The notes below the pieces were generated by a model. It did not search any database, was not told the origin of the DNA, and saw only the letters and a program-made list of their open reading frames with translations. A program made the translations under genes and the position numbers. From Hirundichthys speculiger (lineage: Eukaryota > Chordata > Actinopteri > Beloniformes > Exocoetidae): DNA of 64,000 bases. Shown one piece after another: positions 13,201-24,300 of this stretch (position 1 is its first letter; the number at the start of each line of letters is the position of its first letter). The stretch lies in assembly GCA_018398805.1 (NCBI GenBank), contig JAGFBZ010000373.1, positions 434,001 to 498,000 on the forward strand, written 5' to 3'.

Positions 13201-13370
13201 ATAATACAAGACTGAAAAGCAGAATTAGTTCTAAGATGGGTTACAACTTCAAGCGCATTTTTTCTTCTTGGAACGCACAAGGATATGACTAAGAAACAGA
13301 AATGAAAGGAAATGAACGGAAACAGAAATTAATTTAAAAAAAAAATTCCACTGTGTCCTTCAGACCAACC
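10296..13370. other. intergenic between chmp5 and oprk1
   Basis: No exon of a known family was found. At 11770-12050 a GC-richer stretch repeats variants of GGGCC/GTGGGC and resembles a degenerate dispersed repeat. At 12359-12392 a 17-bp unit (AAGCACTTCACATGAAG) is perfectly doubled. At 12500-12620 there is the 3' tail of a common repeat ('GGAGCCCATCCCAGCTG'). The moderate plus-strand frame at 10591-11049 has no recognisable domain. Confidence 0.5.
12500..12620 (+). repeat. degenerate LINE/SINE 3' fragment
   Basis: 'GGCTGGAGCCCATCCCAGCTG' followed by 'CTGTCCATCAAAAGGCCACA'-like sequence is typical of the 3' part of a common fish interspersed repeat. No coding content remains. Confidence 0.55.
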
Positions 13371-13388
13371 AAATTTCCATTTTACAGC

Positions 13389-16300
13389 TTTATTAGGACT
13401 TAGTTGTGCATGCATGAAGCATGTCTTGACTTTCAAAGTTAAAGTACACAGCAAAATACACAACAGATACAGCAGCAGCGGCACGTTATACACACATGAG
13501 GTCCAGACTGGGACTGAATTCAGCAGATATTTTCCTTATGAATACAGTTAGAATTTGATGTGATGAGGTTGCAGAATACAGTGTGGAGAAACACACTCTA
13601 TATCCAAGCTAACAATGGGTTAGTTTCTGTAAGAGTTTAATATTCCCAGTTTAGAAATACTACAATAACTGTAAGCATTAGGTTCAAAAACCATCTAACT
13701 GGATGTGACTGAGTGTCCATCTTATATAGGCAGAAGGCACACAAACAAGGCACAAAAACAGCTTCTCTTCTATAACTACTGTAGTAATATCAGCCTAATA
13801 ACAGACACATATATTTATAGTGAGCTCAGTGTTAAAAAAAAAAAAAAAAAAACAGTTGACTGAAACTTGATTGACCATTTTACAGCCACAATAAGCCAGA
13901 AAAAAAAACAGCATATCAGTCACATGAATACTTTTCTGCAAGATGAATAACAAGACAATCTATTTTAAAAGTCTTGGGCTTGTACCCATTGAGTTTGCTT
14001 GTCATTAAAAAAGAGCACAGCCCAAGATGACATGTGAAGCTAAACAGCCTGCTTGTTGACATTTAAATTACTTACCCGGTCTTACAATCATGGGCACGTA
14101 TTGAACACATGTAAAAGCGCATTTTTATTCAAACAGTTAAAAAAACTAAGTATTGAGCAGTAATTTACAGAAAGCATGACGTGCTGATTTAACATCAGAA
14201 GTCCAGCTGTTTAGACAAATTTTATATTTCATGGATGCCATTGGAACAAAATGGCTTTTGTCTTTGTGCCCTTTGACCATGTAGCTGTAGTTTCAGATAA
14301 GATGCAAACATTGTAAATCAGTCGTGATGTACAGAGGATGATCCCTGAGAGGTTGTTAAATATTTATCTAAGGTATATCACTAATTATAGTCCACAAACT
14401 TACAATATTGCAAAGCGCCAAACTACAATTCACAGGACACGGTTAGCTTAAAACAATGCTCATGTTTGTCATTCCATATCTTAACAAGGGTGATTGTTTT
14501 TTATCAACTCTATCTAAAATACCACCATTTAATCTTTTGTGCATGAGAGAAATACATCAATCACTTCAATGTGACAGCCTGTAGAGAAATATGTCGGTCG
14601 GCTAAACAAACTGTGACTGTGTACAGAATAATAGTTTGTCTTCATCTTTACTTTTTTGATTTCAATAATGTCAAAAACACTTTAACCAGGACTTGTCCCC
14701 CATTACAGAGCTTCAATTTTTTTCATCATGAGAAAATTATGAAATCATATACAATAACAGAGAATCTTACTGGCCTGTTATTTCACAGGTAGCTTTGCCC
14801 TTCCATATCTTAAACACTTCAGATCTAAATATATTATCAAAAGATTAATCTGATATCACTATATTTTCAAATATCAACAATTCCCATAGAAAAACCAAAA
14901 CCAACCATATCAGTCAGTGTCTCAGTACCTTTTAATTATCTAAGTGATAGGAGCATAAAGGAGTTTTTATGCAAAAAAAAGGTCAGTTTCAATTTTATTG
15001 GAGGGAACATTTGATCATTTTTAGGACATTTTATAAAGATATTTCTGTCCCTTTTATTCACAAAAACCAACCCAAGCTACTCTGAACTCACATTGTGGTC
15101 GTCTCATGCGACAGCATTATCTTACACATCAACAGAGATAAAGCTGACTCAGAGACCTACAGCGGACATAGTATAGAGGAGACTGAAGAAAGTAAAGATA
15201 AAGGAGAAAATGAAAGATTGATTGAGCAAAAGCCCAAACAAGAGGACATCTCAGATAGTGCTATAAAAGAGACTTAGCCCACAAACCTATAGAGACATTA
15301 TTCTGTGTGATTTAAAACCAAGAGGCTACATCCATAGCTGTCTAAATTGATGCTAAAATGGAAATAAATGCAGTTCCTAAGATGGCTACAAGAGGCTGCT
15401 TTCAAAAGTGAGTCAATTTCCACTGATGCCCGTGTTAAAACATCCAACTTCATGGCAGAAATAAACACATTTACAGTCTGATGCGGAGCAGCTTTGGTCT
15501 CCATGAGTAGATTTCACATCCACGGGAACTGTATGAAGGATGAATATTTATGTACCTCATCAGGCGAACAAGTATAAAGCAACAGATTTATGCTTGAGAC
15601 TGACTGGCAGCTACTTTGCAGTCTGTGGAGTCATCACTTTAGCTACTTGGTATTTAGCATTTTCAGTGAACGTGACATGTGAGCTGTGAAGTATAAGCTA
15701 AGAGACCAAAATCTTTTTTTTTTTTTTTTAAAGATAGCATGACTTGTGCTATTTGTTGTACAACCAGACTACCATGACCAGCTCTGGGTTGGCCTGGAAG
15801 GGTCTGAAGGGGAAGGTGGCTTGCCTGGTGCAGCCAGATGAAGGAGGCTAGCTGGTTCTAGCTAATTGACAGAGCTACACTAGAGTAGCAAGAACCAGAT
15901 TGTGGTGTTTCCACAACACCGGCAATCCTTGTTTTGGCTCTGGCAGTCTTTATTTCAGACCACAGAGTCACATGAGCTTTTCCATGGGACTGCGTTCCCT
16001 TAGGCATGACACAGCAGGTGCAACAAGAAGAGTTATTGCCTCATATAACTCATCAAAAGTTGTTACGGCTCACCCAAAAGGTCTGAATCCACCACTCCTC
16101 TGTGAAATCGTGGATAATAAGCTCCTAGGAATACCTCAGACATGGCTGGCTCCACGTTAACAGAGGTTGCCTTGCAACAATTCTTTGGGGGCGTCTATGT
16201 GTTTTTCAACTAGAGTAGTTGCAGAAACAGAAATTAATTTTCCATACTTAAAGAGGTTCTGGACATTCACTGCGATTTTCCTTTGAAGGACTAATCACAA

Positions 16301-16778
16301 GAAGAGAAATATGACTTTGTTGCATGACGTGACTTAATGCGAACGCAGCTACTTTCAAAGTTGAGTTTTATCAGCTTTTTGAAACGTTACCAGAACTGTA
16401 AAGGAAACATGGTTAGCATTTGTTGCTACCAGCTGTGGTCTGTTTAGAAACCTGGTAGCAACATAGCAGACTATGAGTAGGACTGGTGCCGTACTTTAAA
16501 CAGAAATCACTTAATCTAAGATTCCTAAAAGAAAATTCTTATTTTAGAGCAATCCTAAATCAGTGTAAACGTGGCCATAGATTTATATCAGCAGGGTTTA
16601 AATTCATTAAGGAAACTACTGGTGGTGTAATCATGAAGGAATCATTGTTGGTTTTAGTATTTTCATGAGATTCAATGACACTTTAAGGTGTTCAGATGGC
16701 AGTCGTGACTTGAGTCAAATACAGATCATTGGAGTCCTCCCAGCTCTGGTAAGGCATAGAGGTGGTGTCCATCGCTAG
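13389..16778 (-). other. oprk1: probable long 3'UTR of oprk1 with terminal poly(A) signal
   Basis: After the oprk1 stop, about 3.4 kb runs without recognisable transposons. On the minus strand it ends in a good poly(A) context, CTAATAAAGCTG (hexamer at 13389-13394). An internal AATAAA at 15949-15954 would give a shorter form. Long AU-rich 3'UTRs are usual for opioid receptor mRNAs. The assignment is inferred from orientation and position, not seen in a transcript. Confidence 0.5.
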
Positions 16779-19700
16779 TCATACGGGCCTGGGCTGCCTT
16801 AAATCCCCCCGAGCTTCAGTGGGGCATGTGTGATCCCGCAGGGTACTTCTCACTCTGCTCATTCCCTGACAGTCACTGTGTCCGTGCAGTCGGGGGCAGC
16901 AAAAGTCTCTGAAGCACCTCTTGAAGTTCTCATCCAGGAAAGCGTAGAGGATGGGGTTGAGGCTGCTGTTGGTGTAGCCCAGTGCCACGCAGAAGAAGTA
17001 GGCAGCCATGACAGCGGTGGTCTCGGGAACGTTGGTTGACAGCGCTTTGACCAGGATGAAGATGTGGATGGGCGTCCAGCAGACCACAAACACGGCCACA
17101 ACCACCAGCACCAGACGGGTGATCCGACGCAGGTTGCGGTCCTTCTCTCGTGAGCCCGACAGGAGGCGCACACTCTTAAGGCGCAAAACCATCAGTGTGT
17201 AGCAGACTGTGATGATTATGAGGGGTGCCACGAAGCCAAAGATGAACACACAGATCTTCATAAGGGTGTCCCAGTAGGTGTACGGCTCTGGGAATTGTAA
17301 AGCACACTCTGTGGTCCCTGTAAGTTACAGGAAAATACAATTAGTCAAGCAGATTTCACCAGTTGTACTTTCACAGGCAAAAGGTTGTTTAATTTGCTTA
17401 TTTAATGTAAACACTCAATGAATGTTTAGTTTACAAACCTTTTTTTATATAAGCAGATTTATATATAATCCAACTGCTTATTATTTCACAGGAATTACAT
17501 TTTTTTTTAACTTATTGTAATACACATCTGACATGTTTTATTATTGATAATCATTCTGTACTGATAGAACAACTACACTTATGGATACATACCTGCCAAG
17601 GACGACACTTATGTGTGTTACGTAACGTTCATCAATTGCTCAGTTAAAACTTAGTGAGAAGGACGACATGAAAAACTTCCTTGAATGAAACGGGGAAAAA
17701 AAGGGAATAGAAGAAAAAGATAATCATAATGTCCATTCTCAATGGAGCATGAGTATGTCTTTTCATGGTGAATCACCTCCAACAATCATTGTGCTTGGAT
17801 CAGCCGTTCCATTGATCAAACAACAAAAGGTACCCCTCTGCAGAGGAAAAGTCAGACGATCCTCCATGTCTCTAAAAATATACCTTTTGGAATTATGAAT
17901 TATGCGTTATGAAAGTCTACGCAAATGTTCTTATGATAGATACAGACTTAATATAAATGTTTGAAGTCTGGACCAATGAACCAAGTTGAAGTACACCCAT
18001 TATAGTATGGCCCAAAACTTGTGATGTAATTAAGTTTTACCACAAATCTTAAGCTCAGATGAGATTCCACAACCAGCATACTAGGTTATGTGATTTACTG
18101 GACAGTTCGGGAGGACAAATTTGCTTTTCTAGTCATGTAGCTAGAGCATTTGTTCATTAAATCGACAAAACATCTTTTTTATGGAACTGAAGCAGTCACT
18201 GAGATAATTCAGGGCGATATGTCTGTAACATAGTTGCTCTTAAGGTTTCAAAACCCCCATAAGAGCCTCCAGTAAGAGCCTTTTTGAGCATATAGAATGC
18301 ATTTAGTCTCTGTATGAATAAACCAGTAAAAACACTTTAAGGTCAAGGTACCGTTATTGGTGTTAGTGCTGCCGAGCACCATGGCAGGAATCCCAGCAGC
18401 TGACGATAGAACCCAGATGAACACATTGATGATCTTTGCCTTCACAGGAGTGCGGAAGTCCAGGGCCTTGACAGGATGGCACACGGCCACGTAGCGATCC
18501 ACGCTCATCATGGTCAAAGTGAAGATGCTGGTGAACATGTTGTAGTAATCGATGGAGATGAAGACTTTGCACGCCACCTCACCAAACGGCCAGGAGCTCA
18601 GCAGGTAGTCGGTGCTCTGGAAGGGCATGGTGGTGGTAACGAGAGCATCAGCCACAGCCAAGTTGAAGATGTAGATGTTGGTGGCTGTTTTCATTTTGGT
18701 GTATCTACAATGGGAGAAGCAAAGAGGATATTTTTAATAATGTTTTTTCACTGTGTAAAATACCTCCCTCTGTCTATCCATCCATCCATCCATCCATCAA
18801 CAGCCACTTGTGAGGCCCATAAGGGATAAAAGCTGGCTGAACAGGAATGGGATAAGAAGGGGGGGTAAATTGTGTGGGTTCCATAAAGGGAACATGGGCT
18901 TCATACAAAGCCCTGTGGCTCCACCACTCTGAGTCCATATGGGCAAACACAGGTAGGGTAATCATGAAACCTGTGGACAAACCCACCTGGAACGCATATT
19001 TGCAGCCCACTTTCAAACCAGATGAAGCCATTACATAAATACTGGATGTAAAACTGCCATAATCTAATGTTTAATGCAAATAATAAAACTGATTTTTTTT
19101 TTTTTTTTGTAGAAAAAACTCCTCAAAACTTCAGCCTCGTCGGTTTAGCTCCTCTTCCAGACCCATGCAGTTGTAATACATGAAAATTTTGATTTACTGA
19201 TGTTTTGCTGAGATAAACAAGGGCATTTTCTGTAAAAGACATCAGCATTTGTTGCTCCAAAACCTGCCCTCGCTGAGTCTGGTTCTGGTGCAGGTCTCCT
19301 GGGAAAAGGGATTTCTGCTGCTGAATGCGTGCTCAGGTATAGGACTGAACTGAAGGGAAGAGAAGAGAATATTTGATGCAGTTCTTTGTTTTTCTTAGCT
19401 AGAAAACTCTTTACCAATGAGCTTTATTATAGATTGTTATATTTAATTGGACTTTATTGAGCTGTATTGTAAATAAGTCAATAGTCCATTCCAAGATTTT
19501 AACATCATGTCATAAACATTAATTCTGACCATGTATTATCATTAATGCCCCATTTTGAACAAGCAGCATTCAAATATTATTTTTTTTTCAGTGATTTCTA
19601 TGAGGCTTTTCTTATTTCCAGTTTGTTAAGTGATGCTACACCAGGGATTTCGGCATCACTTATGCTTTTCTTATGCTTGGTTGTCCATATTTCTTTAAAA

Positions 19701-20786
19701 CATGTTGCTGTTCAATTGAAAAAAAAACTGATTAATCAAATTTATCTGTAATTCAATTTATATTTTACAGAGCTCCAAGTGTTGTGAAAGTGTCTATGGC
19801 TTCAGCCGTTATTCGCCTCTGCTTTTCTGTTGTTTTCAACCTTCCATTGAATTTCAGTGTAGTGAAATTATGTGTCCAGATTAAACTGCTCACATGACCT
19901 AACAACACACACGCAAAAACTGACAAAAAGGAAGCAAACTATGATACAATTCAACTCTTTATTAAAATTTCACTATCTTCCAAATAATAATCTAATCATT
20001 TGATTTTACAATTGAGACAAAAGTATCTAATGAGGCTTTACACGTGCGGGACAAAGACACTGCAGTCCAATGGAAAACCTATCCATAACGATTTAGATGG
20101 GTAAAATGTTGTCACTAATAAAACACCTAAGCAGAAAACAAAAATATGCAGGCGTGCGCGGGAGACACGGAGAAACAACCACAAGACAATCCAATGTTTA
20201 TGTAAATCCAATACAATTATTTTTTGATTATTATCTTGATGCGTTAGATTTCCATTTGTGGCCCTGCACGGACATGGATGCAGGTGAAGGTGAACATGAC
20301 ACGTTTAACCAATTTCTGGACACATATGATCAGTCAGACACACTGCAACCTCACAATGAGCGGCATTCATTTTTTATTTTCATTTATTTATTTTTCTTAC
20401 ACTTACTATGAGCCGGACCCTCCTCTGCGCCCTGATACTTGTGCTGCTCACTCGCACTGATATATTTAGAATTGCTTTTTAAGAAAACATGCATACTTTA
20501 AATATTAAAGATGAAAAACAAGAACAACAATTAAAAAAACTCACCTGATGATGACATACATCACCAAACAATTTCCCACCAAACCCACCACAAATACCAC
20601 CGAGTACACGGCGACTATGATGGGGATGATGGGTGACATTGGCTCGAGTTCTGAGTCCCAGGTGCCGTTAGTGTAGTTGAACATGTCCGATAACCCAGGC
20701 TGCCAGGTGAAGTTTGGGATGCACTCCCCCAACTGCCCCGAGGGACACCTGTCCTCCTTGAAGATGTGCACCACGTCGCTCTCCAT
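16779..20786 (-). CDS. oprk1: kappa-type opioid receptor, class A GPCR, complete, 3 coding exons
   Basis: Coding exons are 20786-20545, 18704-18352 and 17317-16779, 1134 nt in all, giving 377 aa (human 380). The receptor is Gi/o-coupled and binds dynorphin-type peptides at the neuronal plasma membrane. The N-terminus has sequons N25, N37 and N40. N72 is in TM1 and D100 is the sodium-site Asp (2.50). D133 (3.32) is the amine-binding Asp, and C126 should bridge to C203 in loop 2. DRY is at 150-152, CWTP at 278-281 and NPILY at 319-323, followed by a [13 protein letters not shown] helix 8 with palmitoylatable Cys. It ends in PV like human KOR. Kappa identity rests on [20 protein letters not shown] and Y305 (7.35); delta and mu fit less well. 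Odd points are Lys289 at 6.58 in place of the kappa Glu, a mu-like PETT loop 3, and an extra loop-2 sequon N198. The start is the ATG at 20786, and the in-frame codons further upstream lack an ATG. Confidence 0.96.
18775..19030. repeat. (CATC)n run and adjoining degenerate repeat
   Basis: A short CATC/GATG run at 18777-18799 is followed by 'AGCTGGCTGAACAGG...CCCATAAGG' style sequence that resembles a decayed dispersed repeat similar in motif to 11770-12050. It is located in oprk1 intron between coding exons 1 and 2. Confidence 0.4.
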
Positions 20787-20879
20787 GGTGCTGGACTGGA
20801 CGCCGCCGCCGCTGCAGCTGCTGCTACTGGGCGTAAACTGACCGCCCAACTTCGGTCAAAAAAGCTGAATTTGCGCCGT
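20787..20879 (-). other. oprk1: 5'UTR part of the first coding exon of oprk1
   Basis: Upstream of the ATG the minus strand shows a long T-rich tract ending TTTCTGAAGCAG, a good splice acceptor whose exon begins at 20879. This implies an upstream non-coding exon, as in mammalian OPRK1. The 93 bases between acceptor and ATG contain no ATG in frame. Confidence 0.6.
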
Positions 20880-21055
20880 CTGCTTCAGAAAAAAATGAAG
20901 GATAAAACAAAAAAACCAAAATGAACAAAAACAAACAAACAAAAAAAAAAACAAAACCCACAAATCTCTCAAAAATATTTCGATCCAAGTGTAAAAAAAA
21001 CAGCCCAACAGCCTGCGCTCAAGGACACCACCACACAAGTGTAACACCTCCTTAC

Positions 21056-21300
21056 CTCCTTTTCTGCTTCCCAAAAAGTTCCTTCAAATACAACAGCCTG
21101 ATGTAGGACTCTCGTTTAGGATACACAACCTTAGTCTGAAATCCAGACGCGGGATGCTTTGGAGAAATGACAGGTTTATGGATTGGTGATGAAGGAGCAG
21201 GAAAATTTACAGCCTGTGCCACCGCTGCGCCCCCGTAGGTGCGCGCTGGAAGCCCGCACTGCTCATCCAGTGACATCAGAGGCTGAGCCAACAGACATGA
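21056..21300 (-). other. oprk1: predicted non-coding first exon of oprk1
   Basis: On the minus strand GGAG/GTAAGG gives a strong donor at 21055/21056, facing the acceptor at 20880. The 5' limit is not visible, so 21300 is an approximation. The area at 21200-21260 is GC-rich relative to its surroundings, as expected near a promoter. Confidence 0.45.
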
Positions 21301-24300
21301 CAGCCCAAAGAAGATAATCACTGTCAGTCTGTTTTTAATTAGGATTTTGTTATTTTTTTCAAAGACTGATCATGTACAATGCATCACCAAACGATCATTT
21401 TAAATATGTCCGTTCCTTCAATCAGCCATAACGCTGACAAATCTTCTTTACATTCTTCGTGAGCTAAGTTTTTCAGAGATATAGCAAAACTATGCAAGGT
21501 ACAATATTATGTACATATTTTTAAGTAAATGTTAAAATTGCTGCAATAAAATGTTCCCTTGCAACTTCACCACTGCAATGAAAAAAGGGTGATTTGTAAT
21601 TTTTTTTTTAAGTATAAAGTGTAAGGACAGCAACCCTCACATGACTGTATTATTTCTTGCCAGCAGCAGAACATAATAAGTAATTGATAAAATATCATGG
21701 ACAAAATCAGTTCTCAGATAAGTAGTAATATTGAATAGCTTCAATGGGAAAAAACTGCTCATTACTTTATCAGCACGTTTTGATTCTGTTTTGGTAAGAA
21801 TTAGTTTAGCTCCAAATAAAGAAAAGCCTCATTTTTATCAAAGCCGTTCAGCTCTGTTGACTCATAATAGGCTACACTCCTTCTTTCATATGCATTTCCA
21901 TCAGTTATTAACTCTATATTTCTCTCCACCTTAAAATATGGAAAGACATAGAGGTTCTAAATGAAGAAAGGCTTCATTTTGGCAGAAATCCCAGGCTGCT
22001 CCAGTCTTACTAGTTTCTGGTTTTTCATCCTGCCATAGATAGGACACAGGTTTCTTCCAGCATGTCATTAAGCAGGAGCTGTTTCCTTTCATGCGCTAAC
22101 AGTAGTTGCTTAGAGACCCATCATAGCCAGGTGTTGCGTGAATGACAAAGTCTTTCTGTTAGTGTGTTCCCATTGTCAAGGACCTTTGTGAGATGGACTG
22201 TGTTTGCCAGCACAAATATTTGATAGAAACGCATGGAGGTTCTACTTGAACCTTGAACCGACGGTGGCTGAACCACATATATCCTCAAACAAGAGATTCA
22301 GCAGAAGGAAAAGGCCAGTGACAGTGTTTACCTAGACTCCTAATAAGGTTATGCCAAAGGTCAGGACGCACACGTACAATCAACTCCACTTCCTCTGGCA
22401 CTTGATACCTGTTTCCTTTTTTTTTTTTTAAAGAGTTCCAAAGGAAGATGGGATTTTTTTTAAAAAATATAGCACCCAGCAGAAGAAGTGAAGAATATAT
22501 AACCTTTTGTAATTTACTCCGTGCTTGTGTATAAAGCATTGCATCCAGAAATCACAAAGTATCACAGAGTTTAAATCAAAACCACTTTTTGTTGGGGACT
22601 TCCTACGTTACCATCCAAAAACCCATCAGTTCGCCTTTAATTGATCAACTGGCTTTTTTAAATGTATGTATCATGTTTGATATGAAAATTGAGACTGTTT
22701 GCATTGATGATTTCTTGTTGCATATTCCTTATCATATTGCAACAACTCTGAGAAAGATGCTACTCTGTTGAGGGTTAGAAGAAACTGTCGCAAAACAACA
22801 CTTCCCCATCATAAAGCAATGCTAATTTGATGCTTCAAATATTGATTAATGAACAAAATATTTTCTTCCATCCTCACCCACACTCAGCTAGACTTGTCAC
22901 ACAAGGAAAGAAATGCTGTGGGATGAGTTATGATTAAATAATTAACTGGAAGAGAAACTACAACTGAACCTACTGTTTAAAGGGAAAGAAAAGGGAGTGT
23001 GGAAAACTTTGCCTGGTATTGAGAGGGGAGAAGAAAACAAGGAGGGATTTACAATGTGTTTCCACAAGATGATAGGTCAGCGTAATTATCCTGATGTTGA
23101 ATCAAACATTTTTCTGGCCAGCCATACCCATTTAATGCTTAATCTGGTATTCCTCCCATTTGCAGACATTTCCTCAGGCGCAGAACGCACCAAACCAATC
23201 TTAATGGGAGAGGAGCAGGCTTTATGCAATAACTTATACAGGAGCGTCAAAGAGCCACTATTCAAAACAACCTGAAGGCTGCTAAAATGCTCATAACATC
23301 TTTGATCAACAAGTTTTTGCTGCAAAACTGATGACAATCAGTTTTGCAGGAATGGTATTCCTACTCCACTGCATGTCATTTTCATTGTCTTATGTTGATA
23401 CCATTGTAATCTGGTTGTTGTTCTATGTCACATGCTTTGTTTCTGTGATTGGTTGTTTGCCTATATGCAGTGACATAAAAAGACAGTTTCTTCTGTGTCC
23501 ATTGTTACTGCTATCTGGAAATCAAAGCAGACACCTGCAGAAACCAGAATAATTATTTGTCTCACAGAAGGAAAAAATTAGGATGTCTAGCCAGGCTAAT
23601 ATATGCTACCTGGAAGACAGTAACAACTCCTGGTCAGAGGACCGAAGCATTGCATTGTGAGAGGCTAAAATTCACAGATGAGCTAGGGTTAACTGGAGAC
23701 ACAGGTGATCTGTCTTCAAAAAAAAAATCTCTAATTTGACCCTTTAAAGGTGTCACATGTGACTGTTTAGGACACTTTTACATGACATGACTTCAAGCCT
23801 GATTTGCCAGCGACTACTGGTCGGGGGCAAATCAGTGAACAGCCAGCACTCAATCGTTACGAGTGAACAATTCAAAGATGCATCAAGGACACTCGCTGAG
23901 TACTTGCCAAGCCATCTCCAACTTCTGACTGATATCTTAGTATGCCAAATATCCGGAGTCATGAGGTGAATCCCCATTCAAGCTACAGCCAGTGACAGAG
24001 CAAGGAACAGACTGATGTCACAGTGAAGAGGCGAATCATGCAAAGCGAGGGGAGACGCAAGAAAACGTACATTTCAAATAGCTACTTTTTTCTACATTAG
24101 CATTTTAGTAAATAAAGAATTAAAATATGATGAGGAACTGGCTGACAACAGCCTCATTTAAACTTAAAACAGCTGATAATATTCTGATAAAAGGTGCTTT
24201 TGTTTTATTCATCGTGAGTTTATCATGGTCACAGAGTTCACTTTTCTTTTACTATTATCAGAATCTAGAGTTTTCACTGAAGACAATTTCCTATACCTTT

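Noticed and set aside
16830..17202. Open frames opposite oprk1 exon 3 on the plus strand
   Set aside because: They are shadows of the conserved receptor coding sequence and have no independent support.
16779..20786. Delta or mu opioid receptor instead of kappa
   Set aside because: The TM2 segment VTTTMPFQS, Tyr at 7.35 and the C-terminal PV are kappa features. Only loop 3 is mu-like.
20787..20849. Upstream extension of the oprk1 N-terminus (GGQFTPSSSS...)
   Set aside because: It would need a TTG start. The ATG at 20784-20786 gives the expected N-terminal length, and the segment reads as 5'UTR.
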